From assembly GCA_024102815.1 (NCBI GenBank), contig JAGFJJ010000005.1, forward strand, positions 124,001 through 188,000: a stretch of 64,000 bases of DNA, in the 5' to 3' direction. The notes beneath the pieces were generated by a model. The model had not been told where the DNA came from and made no database searches. It saw nothing but the letters and a program-made list of their open reading frames with translations. Positions within the stretch are counted from its first letter, which is position 1; each line of letters opens with the position of its first letter. This DNA comes from Phycisphaerae bacterium. Lineage in GTDB: Bacteria > Planctomycetota > Phycisphaerae > UBA1845. This document shows positions 7,928-17,268 of the stretch, piece after piece. Both the position numbers and the translations under genes were made by a program.

Positions 7928-9931
7928 ATGGCCGGTGACAGTCCATCCATGACACGCTCCATCACCCAGCCGCTGCCCAAGCACTTGCAGGCGAAGCTCT
8001 CCGCGCAGCGCAAGGAAGTCTCCGTCCAATTGGTGGCGGGTGCGCTGGCCCTTTTTTCACTGATCGGCGCCGGACTGCTGATGGGGCCGATCAATACGAT
8101 CCGCAAAGAGCGGCAATTCGTCATCAATCCGGAAACGATCGCCGGGCTTCCGCCGGAACTGGAGCTGATGAACAAACTGGGCACGTTCCGCGCGCTGGCC
8201 ATCGACTGGGCGGCGATTCGAGCTGAGCGGCTGAAGATGGAAGGCAAGACGTACGAGGCGCTCGAGCTGCACAAGGCTGTATGCCGGCTTGCCCCGCGGA
8301 TGCCCAAGTTGTGGGTCTTTGCCGCATGGAACATGGCCTACAACATTTCGGTCTCGCAGTACTCGCCGGAACAGCGCTGGCAATGGGTGCAGAACGGCAT
8401 CAAGCTGTTGCGCGACGAGGGCATTCAGTACAACCCGCGGTCGGTCACGCTCTACAAGGAACTTGCCTGGATTTACTGGCACAAGATCGGCGATGTGATG
8501 GACGACGAGCACCGCAACTACAAGCGGGCGCTGGCCGTGGACATGGAGCGCGTGCTGGGTCCGCCGCCGATTACGCTGACGGACGAGGAGTATTTCGACT
8601 GGTTCCGCGAGGTGGCGGATGCACCGACGGACTTCGACGCATTCCTCCGCCGGGACGTGGCGGTCAAGGCGCTTGCCGAGCAGTTCGAGCAACTGGGACT
8701 CGGCCCCGACGAAAACCTGTTGGACTTCGTCGCCCGGACCATCCGTCCGGAGACGCAGGCCTGGCAGCTTCTCAAAGATCGCGACGTGCTCGACTCGACG
8801 GTTCGCCGGCGATTGGAAATACTCCAGGATCCGGCGAATGCAGCGGCTCGGGACCGGCTGCTGGGCGCCCTGCGTTCCAAGATCCTGCGGGAGAAATTCA
8901 AGCTTGATCCATCGCGAATGCTGCGGCTGATGGTGGAGCGCTACGGTCCGCTCGACTGGCGAAACGCCTACTCGCACACGGTCTACTGGGCGACGCTGGG
9001 CACGGAGGTGGCCGAGGGCTACGCGAACGTTGACCGAAACGACGAGATTAACACGGCCCGTAACGTCCTGTTCGCATTGCACAGTATGGTCATGGGCGGG
9101 CGGATCGTCCTCTGGCCGAACTTTGACGAGCCCTTCGATTCCTATATCGAATTCTCCACGGATCCGCGCCTGATTCCCTATCTCTACGATGAATACCTGC
9201 GATTGGGGAAAAAGTACTTCGGCGATCGGGAGGATTTTGTTGAAGGGACGGCCGGTCCCGTTTTCCGAAACGGATTCGTGTCCGCCATGGAGAACTGGAT
9301 CCAGGTGCTCTATTTCGAAGGCGGGGAGAAGAACCTGGCGCTGGCCGAGAATTTCTACGCCTGGCTCCGGAAGAACAACCCTCATCCTGACGGTTCCACG
9401 CAAGAGCGTTATACGAAGACCGTTCAGGAATTCGTCCTCGGCGACGTACTTGATCAGCTCCATACGCACCGTGCGGCGGCGGGGCTTGTACGGACGTTCA
9501 TCAAGCGGGCCCTGAAGGAACTGGGACTGGGGCTGACCGAGGCGGGAGTGAGCTCGCTGAGGCATGCACGGCTCGCCCACCGATACTGGGAGAAGGATGC
9601 GGCCGACATCAAGCGGACCGATCGATTACGGCTGCCGCCCATCCGCATCATGCTCCGGGACCAGATCGAGGAGATGATGCGCGAGCCGCAACTGGCGGCG
9701 CTGTTCAAGGTGCGCCTGTGGAATGCACTTCCGGTCGAGCAGCGGCAGATGACCTTTGACCGCTTGCGACCGTACTTCGAGCAGCTCTGCGCGTCCCAGA
9801 GGCCGCCGTGGGACGTGGAAAAGGCCCTGCCCGAGCCGCCGGGAATGGAAGAATATCGCAAGACGGCTCCCGAGGCGGTTCTGGATGTCCGCCCGGAAGA
9901 CGTGGACTACGGCGAGCGGTATAAACGATAA
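7928..9931 (+). CDS. Membrane-anchored TPR-like protein of unknown function
   Basis: I do not recognise a named family for this 667-residue protein. It has a short positively charged N-terminus, one membrane segment (about residues 35-58, VQLVAGALALFSLIGAGLLM), then a long, mostly helical soluble region. Residues 80-180 contain TPR-like helix pairs (RLKMEGKTYEALELHKAVCRL, SVTLYKELAWIYWHK) with aromatic and Pro residues. The remainder has many Trp/Tyr/Arg residues. It starts 43 bases after the permease stop on the same strand and is followed by purE, so it is probably the last gene of the SPFH/ABC cluster. A scaffold or adaptor role for the exporter is inference from position. ATG at 7928 lacks a clear ribosome site; ATG at 7949 is an alternative. 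Confidence 0.6.
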   Translation: MAGDSPSMTRSITQPLPKHLQAKLSAQRKEVSVQLVAGALALFSLIGAGLLMGPINTIRKERQFVINPETIAGLPPELELMNKLGTFRALAIDWAAIRAERLKMEGKTYEALELHKAVCRLAPRMPKLWVFAAWNMAYNISVSQYSPEQRWQWVQNGIKLLRDEGIQYNPRSVTLYKELAWIYWHKIGDVMDDEHRNYKRALAVDMERVLGPPPITLTDEEYFDWFREVADAPTDFDAFLRRDVAVKALAEQFEQLGLGPDENLLDFVARTIRPETQAWQLLKDRDVLDSTVRRRLEILQDPANAAARDRLLGALRSKILREKFKLDPSRMLRLMVERYGPLDWRNAYSHTVYWATLGTEVAEGYANVDRNDEINTARNVLFALHSMVMGGRIVLWPNFDEPFDSYIEFSTDPRLIPYLYDEYLRLGKKYFGDREDFVEGTAGPVFRNGFVSAMENWIQVLYFEGGEKNLALAENFYAWLRKNNPHPDGSTQERYTKTVQEFVLGDVLDQLHTHRAAAGLVRTFIKRALKELGLGLTEAGVSSLRHARLAHRYWEKDAADIKRTDRLRLPPIRIMLRDQIEEMMREPQLAALFKVRLWNALPVEQRQMTFDRLRPYFEQLCASQRPPWDVEKALPEPPGMEEYRKTAPEAVLDVRPEDVDYGERYKR

Positions 9932-9985
9932 GTACATCGGTTGTCGCAGCGCGGGGCTGTTTCCCGCGGTAACCGGGAGCAGGGC

Positions 9986-10483
9986 ATGAACCTGTCGGCC
10001 GAAGTCGGACTGGTAATGGGTAGCCGCAGCGACTGGGAGACGATGTCGGCGGCGGCCGAGGTGCTCGACTCGCTGGCCGTGGCGTATGAGGTCCGGGTGG
10101 TTTCGGCCCACCGCACGCCCGATTTGCTTTTTGAGTACGCGTCCACGGCAGAACAGCGGGGTCTGAAGGTCATCATCGCCGGTGCCGGAGGCGCCGCTCA
10201 TCTTCCGGGGATGCTCGCGGCCAAGACGACATTGCCTGTTCTCGGCGTCCCGGTGGCTTCCGCCATGTTGCGCGGCATTGATTCGCTGCTTTCCATCGTG
10301 CAGATGCCGCGCGGCGTTCCCGTGGGAACGATGGCGATCGGTCCGGCGGGAGCGGCCAACGCGGCGCAGCTTGCGGCACAGATCATCTCACTGACGCGTC
10401 CGGAGTTACGGTCTCGCCTCGAGACGATGCGGCGCGAGCAGACGCAACAGGTGTTGGACCATCCTGACCCCAGGCAGCCATGA
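9986..10483 (+). CDS. purE: N5-carboxyaminoimidazole ribonucleotide mutase
   Basis: The 165-residue product converts N5-CAIR to CAIR in purine synthesis. It shows the class I PurE signature: GSRSDW near residue 11, SAHRTP near 40 and [14 protein letters not shown] near 70, with the catalytic His of the AHRTP segment. Class I PurE works with PurK, and purK overlaps its stop by four bases (ATGA at 10480-10483), so the two are translationally coupled. ATG 9986 was chosen over an upstream TTG at 9941 because GGAG precedes it and because the homologous region begins immediately after. Length is typical. Confidence 0.96.
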   Translation: MNLSAEVGLVMGSRSDWETMSAAAEVLDSLAVAYEVRVVSAHRTPDLLFEYASTAEQRGLKVIIAGAGGAAHLPGMLAAKTTLPVLGVPVASAMLRGIDSLLSIVQMPRGVPVGTMAIGPAGAANAAQLAAQIISLTRPELRSRLETMRREQTQQVLDHPDPRQP

Positions 10484-11607
10484 CGACGGTAGGGATCATT
10501 GGCGGCGGGCAGTTGGGGCGCATGCTGGCGCTGGCCGGCTATCCAATGCAATTTCGATTCCGCGTATTGGAGTCGAAAGCGGATTGCCCGGCAGGGGATG
10601 TCGCCGAGGTTGTGGTCGGTGCCTACGACGATTCCGCCGCTCTGGCTCGCCTGGCGAAAGGGGCGCGCGTAGCCACGTACGAGTTTGAGAACGTTCCCGC
10701 CGAAGCGGTTGAGCGACTCTCCGACCTCGTGCCCGTTTATCCACCCGTGGAAGCGCTGCGGATTGCCCAGGATCGTCTGCTGGAAAAACAGACGTTCGAA
10801 GCGCTGGGTATCCCCACGACCAGATTCTCGTCCGTTTCATCAGTCGAAGATCTGCGCGTTGCGATGAAGCGCATCGGCTTGCCGGCCGTGCTGAAGACCC
10901 GACGTCAGGGGTACGACGGCAAGGGCCAGCGCGTGTTGTCCGACTATGGCGAGGCGACGCCGGCGTGGGATTCGTTGCGCAATGTCCCCGCCATTCTCGA
11001 GGAGTTCATTCCTTTCGACCGAGAGGTTGCCATCGTGGCGGCTCGCGGCATCGACGGAGAAACGGCACTCTATCCATTGGTTGAGACTCGACAGCGGCAC
11101 GGGATGCTGGCCGTGGCCATTGCCCCCGCGCCGCAAGGCTCACCTCTCCTCGAAGAGCAGGCGCGACGGTACGCCCGTCTTCTTCTGGGCCGGCTCAATT
11201 ACGTGGGCGTGATGGCGCTGGAGATGTTCGAGCACAATGGGCGGCTGATCGCCAACGAGATTGCTCCGCGCGTGCATAACTCCGGTCACTGGACGATCGA
11301 GGGCGCGGAGACGAGCCAATTCGCCAATCACCTGCGAGCAATACTCGGGTTGCGTTTGGGCTGCACGGATGCGGTGGGGTGCTCGGCATTGTTCAACCTG
11401 ATCGGAACGCTGCCGCCGCTGGAGGAACTCGCGGCGATTCCTCACGCGCGCATTCACCTTTATGGCAAGACGCCGCGCGCCGGACGCAAGCTGGGGCATG
11501 TGACGATTCGTGCGGCCGATGGCGATACACTCACGCGCCGCATGGCCGAGTTGCAAACGCTGATCGAGCAGTCGATCAATGACCCGTCGGATGTGGTACC
11601 GGAATGA
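10480..11607 (+). CDS. purK: N5-carboxyaminoimidazole ribonucleotide synthase
   Basis: A 375-residue ATP-grasp enzyme that makes N5-CAIR from AIR, bicarbonate and ATP, the substrate for the PurE encoded just upstream. The N-terminus has the [13 protein letters not shown] nucleotide-fold motif, the middle shows ATP-grasp features ([14 protein letters not shown], about residue 140; [12 protein letters not shown]), and the C-terminal part carries the metal-site sequence [14 protein letters not shown]. The ATGA overlap with purE gives coupled translation. Length and motifs are as expected. Confidence 0.96.
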   Translation: MTTVGIIGGGQLGRMLALAGYPMQFRFRVLESKADCPAGDVAEVVVGAYDDSAALARLAKGARVATYEFENVPAEAVERLSDLVPVYPPVEALRIAQDRLLEKQTFEALGIPTTRFSSVSSVEDLRVAMKRIGLPAVLKTRRQGYDGKGQRVLSDYGEATPAWDSLRNVPAILEEFIPFDREVAIVAARGIDGETALYPLVETRQRHGMLAVAIAPAPQGSPLLEEQARRYARLLLGRLNYVGVMALEMFEHNGRLIANEIAPRVHNSGHWTIEGAETSQFANHLRAILGLRLGCTDAVGCSALFNLIGTLPPLEELAAIPHARIHLYGKTPRAGRKLGHVTIRAADGDTLTRRMAELQTLIEQSINDPSDVVPE

Positions 11608-11664
11608 CGGCTTTCGCGGCGCGCTTGTCAAAATCCTAATCCGACTTGCAGGGCGACGTTTGCT

Positions 11665-12225
11665 CTACGGGGTCACTTTCTGTGCGGGCGGTGCAGGAGG
11701 CGGGGGCGGAGGAGGGAATTTTCTTGTCTTGTATAGCAAAACGGCGATAACCAGGAACATCAGCACGAGTGACGTAGTCAGCAATATCACCCATCCCTTG
11801 TTCATCACGCGGCGATGCGGACGCGGAAACGTTCCCGTCTCCAGGAAATGTCGCTCTTCGTCATCGAGCGCCCGGCCGCACTCCGGGCAGCGAGGTGCCA
11901 CCTGCCCGCGTAGGTCGTATCCGCATCCCTTGCAACGCAGGCCGCAGCGCTCCAGCACGCGCGGCGGTTGGAGCACGAGGACCAGCAGCCAGATGATGCC
12001 GACGGCAACGATGGCCCAGGTGGGTTCGAATCGGAGATGCCGCGCGGCCACGACTGCGAGGACGAGCGACAGAATATATGGCACCACCAGGACAAGCCGG
12101 CGGGTGGAGTCTATGGCCAGAAGCGATTCGCAGCCGTTGCACCGCCATTGCGACCAGATCGGACGCAGAACAAACGTCCAAGGTAGTCCATTGCGACAGA
12201 CGGGACATTCGCCGGGAAGCAGCAT
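11665..12225 (-). CDS. Membrane protein with two zinc-ribbon motifs
   Basis: This 186-residue protein starts with a CPVC...CNGC pair (residues about 6-32), then two membrane helices, then a second four-cysteine ribbon CKGCGYDLRG...CPECG, and finally one more membrane helix and a proline-rich end (PPPPPPPAPP). The CGYDLRG...CPECG signature recurs in a second protein of this window (41046-41510), where it reads CGYNLRT...CPECG; many planctomycetes have families of such small ribbon membrane proteins. The function is unknown; each ribbon probably binds Zn. ATG 12225 was preferred to an upstream TTG (12270), which would add 15 residues of low-quality sequence. It converges with purK with 57 bases between the stops. 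Confidence 0.65.
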   Translation of the reverse strand: MLLPGECPVCRNGLPWTFVLRPIWSQWRCNGCESLLAIDSTRRLVLVVPYILSLVLAVVAARHLRFEPTWAIVAVGIIWLLVLVLQPPRVLERCGLRCKGCGYDLRGQVAPRCPECGRALDDEERHFLETGTFPRPHRRVMNKGWVILLTTSLVLMFLVIAVLLYKTRKFPPPPPPPAPPAQKVTP

Positions 12226-12426
12226 GACGCGGGCTCCAAACCAACGAGGACGGGAGCCGGCCGCGGGCAACGCCGCGGCCTATCATGTAGGTACTTCACG
12301 ATTGTGACACCGCCGGGCCGAGGGAGCAACGGCTGCGTTGTCGCAACTGGACTGGAGTCGTCGATTTGCGCAGGGTTGCGAGTTGGTGCCCGATTCTCTG
12401 TGGTGGATGCGCGACATCGTCCCTTG

Positions 12427-12882
12427 CTAATCGGGTTTCATCGACGCATAACGTCTGTTGACTTCCTCGATGCTCACGTCCTCGATATGCGTGGCGAGGG
12501 TCCAGCGGTGGCCAAAGGGATCGATGAGCCCGCCCGAGCGGTCACCGTAGAGCTGATCTTGCACGGGACGTTCGACGGTCGCGCCCGCGGCAACGGCCTG
12601 GTTGAACATGGCGTCGACATTCTCGACGTACAGGAGAATGCCCACCGACGACCCGCCATAGTGCTTGGGGTCGTGGACGTTCGAGGCGGCGTCGGCCAGC
12701 ATCATGACTGAGTCCCCGATCTTGAACTCGGCGTGCATGACCTTTCCGTCCGGCGCGGGGAAACGGAACAGTTCCTTTGCCCCAAAGGCCTTGGCGTAGA
12801 AGTCGAGCGCCTTGGCGCCGTCGTCGACGATGAGATAGGGTGTGATGGAGTGATAGCCGTCGGGGATGGGTTTGGCTGCCAT
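12427..12882 (-). CDS. VOC (glyoxalase/PhnB-like) family protein
   Basis: A 151-residue protein with the vicinal-oxygen-chelate fold: two beta-alpha-beta-beta-beta modules, the first starting HSITPYLIVDDGAKALDFYAKAFGA, the second around VGILLYVENVDAMFNQAVAAGA, ending in the DPFGHRWTLATH segment typical of PhnB-like proteins. Members include metal-dependent enzymes and antibiotic-binding proteins, so the reaction cannot be named. AAGGAG lies nine bases before the ATG. It is downstream of proS on the same strand, 62 bases away, so it may be read from the same transcript, although the intervening stretch contains a weak hairpin. Confidence 0.85.
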   Translation of the reverse strand: MAAKPIPDGYHSITPYLIVDDGAKALDFYAKAFGAKELFRFPAPDGKVMHAEFKIGDSVMMLADAASNVHDPKHYGGSSVGILLYVENVDAMFNQAVAAGATVERPVQDQLYGDRSGGLIDPFGHRWTLATHIEDVSIEEVNRRYASMKPD

Positions 12883-12944
12883 GCTGCGTGCTCCTTGGGT
12901 AAATTGAGACAGGCCCGAAGTATCTCAACAGGGACGGCGCCGAA

Positions 12945-14678
12945 CTACCGTCTTTCCGCCACGCCTTCATCCCGTAGCTTGCGGACGACTTCCACGACCT
13001 TCTCCGGCGCGGCTTTGGTCACCTCGCCCGTGCGGCGCAGCGTGATCTCGATCGCACCCTCGGCCAGGCCGCGCTTGCCCACGGTCAGGCGGATGGGGAA
13101 GCCGATCAGGTCCGCGTCGTTGAACTTGAAGCCCGCCCGCTGGTCGCGGTCGTCGTAGATCACGTCCACACCTGCGGCTTGAAGTTCGCCGTGCAGTCGT
13201 TGCGCCATCCCCGTCACCGTGTCGTCGCGCATGTCCAAGGCGCAGATCACGACCTCGAAGGGAGCGACGGACATGGGCCACGAGATGCCCTTGTCGTCGT
13301 GCCAGGCTTCGATGGCTGCCGCCATAATGCGGTTGAGCCCGATGCCGTAGCAGCCCATGATGAACGCGTTTTCCTTGCCCTCGGCGTCGAGGTACGTGGC
13401 GTCCATGGCGTCGGAGTACTTGGTGCCGAGCTTGAAGACGTGCCCGACTTCGATGCACTTGCGGAACTTGAGCGGAGAGCCGTTGGGGGCGCGATCGCCC
13501 TCGACGGCCGTGCGGATGTCGCCCGACTCGCGGATTTCAAAGTCGCGGCCGATGTTCACGCCGGTGATGTGGTAGTCCGTCTTGTTGGCGCCGGTAACGG
13601 CGTTGCGCATGACCGTCACCGCCTGGTCGGCGACGATCCTTGCTTTCAATCCCACGGGACCGGCAAAGCCCACTTCGGCGCCGGTAAGCTTGCGGATGAG
13701 CTCGGGGTCGGCGGGCGTAACGCGGGCGACCTTCGCGGCGCGGGCGAACTTGGCCTCGTTCACTTCATGATCGCCGCGAACCAGCGCGACCAGCGGCTCG
13801 CCGTTCACCTCGTAGATGATCGTCTTGATCATCTGCTCCGGCTTGCACTTCAGGAAGTTCGAGACTTCGTCGATCGTGCGCAAGTTCGGTGTGTGAACCT
13901 CCTGCAGCGGCTGCATCTCCCCCGCAGCCTTTCCTTCAAGCGGGTGGACCTCTGCCCGTTCCAGATTCGCCGCGTAGGAGCCGTCCTCGGCCTGAACGAG
14001 GTAATCCTCGCCCGCATCGGTCGGCACCATGAACTCGTGCGAGGCATCGCCACCGATCGGGCCGGACTCCGCCTCCACGGGAATGTAAGGCAATCCGCTG
14101 CGCGAGAAGATCGCGCAGTACGCGTCGTACATTTTCTGATACGTCTCGTCGAGCCCGCCAGGACCTTCCTTGCTATCATGGAAGGAGTACGCGTCCTTCA
14201 TCAGAAACTCGCGCGTCCGTAGTACGCCGCTTTTGGGCCGGGCTTCACCGCGGAACTTACCCTGAATCTGGTAGAAGTTCACCGGAAGCTGCTTGTAGCT
14301 GCGCAGGTAGGCGCGGGCGATCTCGGTGATGATCTCCTCGTGCGTGGGTCCGAGGACCGTCTTGCTGCGCCAGTCGTCGGCCGGTCCCGCGAGACGCAGC
14401 AGTACGTCGCCCATGGCATCGACGCGCCCCGTCTGCTGCCACCATTCGATGGGCGACATCGCGGGCATGTGCAGCTCGACGGCCCCGGCGCGATTCATCT
14501 CCTCGCGGACAATGGCCTCCACCTTGCGCAGCGCGCGATACCCCAGCGGCAAATACGTATAAGCCCCCGCCACGACCTGTCGGATCAGCCCGGCGCGAAG
14601 CATCAGCCGGTGCGACGGGACAATGGCGTCGGTGGGAACTTCCTTAAGCGTGGGAATGAAGAACTCGGTCCATTTCAT
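12945..14678 (-). CDS. proS: Prolyl-tRNA synthetase (bacterial type, with editing domain)
   Basis: This 577-residue class II aminoacyl-tRNA synthetase charges tRNA-Pro. Motif 1 lies in the N-terminal 100 residues ([19 protein letters not shown]), motif 2 is seen as [14 protein letters not shown], and motif 3 as [13 protein letters not shown]. The middle (about 225-400) is the INS editing domain that removes mischarged alanine, containing [24 protein letters not shown], and the C-terminal anticodon-binding domain follows. This is the longer bacterial form, not the eukaryote-like form. The start at MKWTEFF was chosen because it matches the family N-terminus; a longer frame to 14717 adds 13 residues without support. 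Confidence 0.96.
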   Translation of the reverse strand: MKWTEFFIPTLKEVPTDAIVPSHRLMLRAGLIRQVVAGAYTYLPLGYRALRKVEAIVREEMNRAGAVELHMPAMSPIEWWQQTGRVDAMGDVLLRLAGPADDWRSKTVLGPTHEEIITEIARAYLRSYKQLPVNFYQIQGKFRGEARPKSGVLRTREFLMKDAYSFHDSKEGPGGLDETYQKMYDAYCAIFSRSGLPYIPVEAESGPIGGDASHEFMVPTDAGEDYLVQAEDGSYAANLERAEVHPLEGKAAGEMQPLQEVHTPNLRTIDEVSNFLKCKPEQMIKTIIYEVNGEPLVALVRGDHEVNEAKFARAAKVARVTPADPELIRKLTGAEVGFAGPVGLKARIVADQAVTVMRNAVTGANKTDYHITGVNIGRDFEIRESGDIRTAVEGDRAPNGSPLKFRKCIEVGHVFKLGTKYSDAMDATYLDAEGKENAFIMGCYGIGLNRIMAAAIEAWHDDKGISWPMSVAPFEVVICALDMRDDTVTGMAQRLHGELQAAGVDVIYDDRDQRAGFKFNDADLIGFPIRLTVGKRGLAEGAIEITLRRTGEVTKAAPEKVVEVVRKLRDEGVAERR

Positions 14679-14894
14679 GATGGGCGATTCAATAGCGGCT
14701 GGGCGAGCGCTTGGCAAGCCGACCGGCGGGCGGTGGGCGATTCCGCGACGTTATCGGGCGATCGGGATGGCTCAGCAATCGCGGTAACCGCAAGGCAGAA
14801 CCGCCCGGGCGGACTTTCATTGCTCGATCCGCGCAACGTGGTCCGCGCCCGCCGTACTTGGACGCCCTGCCCCGCAGGCCCGTACAATCCCCCG

Positions 14895-15164
14895 ATGAAC
14901 TACGACGACGACATCTGCTACTGCTACCATGTTTCGATGCGGAAGCTGATCAATTACGCCCGGCGCGTGCGGCCGGAGCGTCCAAGCTTGATGACCGGCT
15001 GCCTCAACGCCGGTACGGGCTGCGGCTGGTGCATCCCCTTCCTGATGAAGATCGCCCAGGACCCCGATGCCTTCGCCCTCGAGGAGCTCACCCCGGAGCA
15101 GTACGCCGAGCAGCGGAAGAACTACCGCACGTCCGGCGGGCCGAAGAATACGTTCGGGGAATAG
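14895..15164 (+). CDS. Small BFD-like [2Fe-2S] protein
   Basis: An 89-residue stand-alone protein with the cysteine layout of bacterioferritin-associated ferredoxin domains: CYC at residues 8-10 and CGWC at 43-46, with an extra Cys at 36. These four Cys would bind one [2Fe-2S] cluster; the domain is otherwise helical (about 12-60) with an acidic/Gln C-terminal end. BFD domains supply electrons for iron release from bacterioferritin or occur as modules in larger oxidoreductases. No bacterioferritin gene is nearby, and it lies divergently to proS (217 bases). Its role is therefore undecided. The ribosome site before 14895 is not obvious. Confidence 0.75.
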   Translation: MNYDDDICYCYHVSMRKLINYARRVRPERPSLMTGCLNAGTGCGWCIPFLMKIAQDPDAFALEELTPEQYAEQRKNYRTSGGPKNTFGE

Positions 15165-15262
15165 CTGATACGGAGGTCGGCGTGCGTCGCGGATCCCGCT
15201 TTCGCCGGAACGAAGGGCCCGGTAACCCCTTGTCAGGCTTCATCGTCGCGTTCAAACGGCTT

Positions 15263-16963
15263 TCAATGCAACCTCCCACTTCTGAAAATCGCCCAGCTCA
15301 GGCCCAGGCCCAGCAGTCCGGCAAACAGGTACCCCGCAATGCCGAAGTACTGGAATTTGATATTGAACACAGTCAGTGATGTATTCGCGCTCACCACGAT
15401 GGAACTGCCCACGATAATCGCGGCGATCACCACGCTGAATGCCAGGCGGTTGCTCGAACGGTCCAGTTCGTCGGTAAGTCGATCGATGTTTTCGTGTCGC
15501 AGGCGCAGGCGCCAGCCGCCCGCGGCCATCTTTCGCAGGACCTCGCGCAGTTGCCGCGGCGCAGCGCGGGTCAGATTGAACAGGTGCCAGCCCCATACCT
15601 TCGAATCCCGCGATATGCGCGAGGGGGAGAGCCGCTGGCGAATCACCTCGCGCAACCGCTGCCCGAGCGGTTCGAGCACATCGAGTTCAGGATCCAGCCG
15701 CTGCGTGACGGAGGAGACCAGGGCCGTCGACTTGATGAGCATCAGCACGTCGCGGGGAATAATAACGTCGTGCTGACGCACAATATCCGTGAATTCGTTG
15801 AGCAAAGCGCCGAGGTTGATGCGCTTGATCGGCTGGCCATGGTACTTGTCCAGCAGCGTGAGCAACGCCCGGGACAACTGCCGGCGGTCGGTGCTCTCGC
15901 CGAGGGCATCAAGGTCGGCCAGGGCGTCGACGATCACATCGATTTCCCGGTTCACCGCGGCATAGACCATGACGACGATCTGCGTCATCAAGTCGTCCGT
16001 GATGGTGCCGACCTGTCCGAAGTCGAGAAGCGCCACCTGTGAGGGAGGATCGATGAAGATGTTCCCGGGGTGGGGATCGGCGTGGAACAGCCCGACTTCG
16101 AAGACCTGCTTCAGGAAGCAGTCCACGAGGCGCCGGCCAGTCGTACGGCGGTTCAGGTCCGATACGCCGGACTCGGCTTCCGCCAGAATCGTGTTCAGGT
16201 TCCGCCCCGGGACGACCTTCAGCGTCAGGATTCGCGATGAGGAGAGGTTCCAGTAGACCTTGGGAATGTGGATGCCTTCCGTCTCGGCGAAAGCGTCGCC
16301 CAGGCGTTGCGCCGCGGATGCTTCATTGACGAAATCCAGCTCCCGGGTGAGAAGCTGTTCGAGCTCCGAAGCGAGCATTCTGGGGCGGTATGGAGCCAGC
16401 TCCGGAACGAAACGCTCGAGGGAATCCGCCAGCCAGCGAAGCAGGTCCATGTCGGTGGCGATGGTTTCCTTGATCCCCGGCCGCTGGACTTTTACGACGA
16501 CGTCGACGCCTTCCAGCGTTCGCGCGAGGTGAACTTGTCCGATCGATCCACTGGCGACGGGGGTCGACTCGATCGTTGCGAAGCATTCGCCAATGGGGCG
16601 CTTGAGCTCCTCCTCGATCATGCGCATCGCGTCGCTGCCATCAAAAGGAGGCACGCGGTCCTGAAGTTTGCTGAGCTCGTCGAGGATTTCGGCAGGGAGG
16701 AGGTCGGGACGGGTCGTCAGAAGTTGCCCGAATTTGACGAACGTGGGGCCGAGCGTCGAGCAGATGTCGGCCATCCGCTTGCCGATCGTCTTCGGTTCTG
16801 CGGCGGCGCGGCTCCGCCGACGTCTCAGCATCCAGACGGGCAGATAGCGGGCCAGGTTGAGCTGGGCCACGAGATAGCCAAATCCCTGTTGGCTAAGGAC
16901 CTGCGCAATCTGGCGGATTCGCTTGAGGCTGCGGACGCTCTTGGTGAACTGGAGGGGCGTCAT
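15263..16963 (-). CDS. UbiB/ABC1 family atypical kinase
   Basis: This 566-residue protein belongs to the UbiB (ABC1/ADCK) family, whose members support quinone synthesis. It has the family's KxGQ element in the segment ICSTLGPTFVKFGQLL (about residue 70-85), an A-rich loop replaced by VASGSIGQVHLAR, the VVVKVQRPG lysine region, the HADPHPGNIF catalytic loop and a LLDFGQVGTI metal-binding segment. Two C-terminal hydrophobic helices (about 505-560) anchor it to the membrane, as in UbiB. The window shows no ubi or men genes beside it, so whether it acts on ubiquinone or menaquinone is unknown. The frame starts at ATG 16963 with no long leader ORF. Confidence 0.9.
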   Translation of the reverse strand: MTPLQFTKSVRSLKRIRQIAQVLSQQGFGYLVAQLNLARYLPVWMLRRRRSRAAAEPKTIGKRMADICSTLGPTFVKFGQLLTTRPDLLPAEILDELSKLQDRVPPFDGSDAMRMIEEELKRPIGECFATIESTPVASGSIGQVHLARTLEGVDVVVKVQRPGIKETIATDMDLLRWLADSLERFVPELAPYRPRMLASELEQLLTRELDFVNEASAAQRLGDAFAETEGIHIPKVYWNLSSSRILTLKVVPGRNLNTILAEAESGVSDLNRRTTGRRLVDCFLKQVFEVGLFHADPHPGNIFIDPPSQVALLDFGQVGTITDDLMTQIVVMVYAAVNREIDVIVDALADLDALGESTDRRQLSRALLTLLDKYHGQPIKRINLGALLNEFTDIVRQHDVIIPRDVLMLIKSTALVSSVTQRLDPELDVLEPLGQRLREVIRQRLSPSRISRDSKVWGWHLFNLTRAAPRQLREVLRKMAAGGWRLRLRHENIDRLTDELDRSSNRLAFSVVIAAIIVGSSIVVSANTSLTVFNIKFQYFGIAGYLFAGLLGLGLSWAIFRSGRLH

Positions 16964-17268
16964 GGTGGCCTAGCGTGTCCTGTTCCAAGTTTCTCGTCAA
17001 ATAAGCCGATGCGGACGATAATTAAAGGGGAAATGTATTTCCTGCTCTTTTTCAAGACCGGCGACCCATGTCGATCCTTGTCGGGGGTCGGTTCCGGGTC
17101 GAAAGTTTCCGGCGGAGATCGCGCGTCGGCCGATGTACATAGACACCTTATCTGGTGAAAGTGGGGGGCCTTCCGGTTCCGATCCCGGGTGGCCGATCCT
17201 GTACTCTTGGGGCGGCTTGCTTCCTTGCCCATGAAATTGTCGAACTTTTTCGGTCTGGAGTGGATGAC
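16964..17268. other. Intergenic region between divergent genes
   Basis: These 305 bases lie between the UbiB-like gene (minus) and the secreted protein at 17269 (plus). The only compositionally distinct part is an A/T-rich island at about 17010-17050, likely to hold one or both promoters, but I could not identify clear -35/-10 pairs. No ORF with recognisable content is seen. Confidence 0.5.

Noticed and set aside
8057..9580. 507-residue minus-strand frame
   Set aside because: Antisense to the TPR-like gene; composition typical of shadow frames and no family.
12904..12928. Hairpin TTGAGA/TCTCAA between proS and the VOC gene, followed by TTT on the minus strand
   Set aside because: Only six A/T-rich pairs with a long loop and a very short T-run; too weak to call a terminator.
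13179..14222. 347-residue plus-strand frame
   Set aside because: Antisense to proS, which has all class II synthetase motifs.
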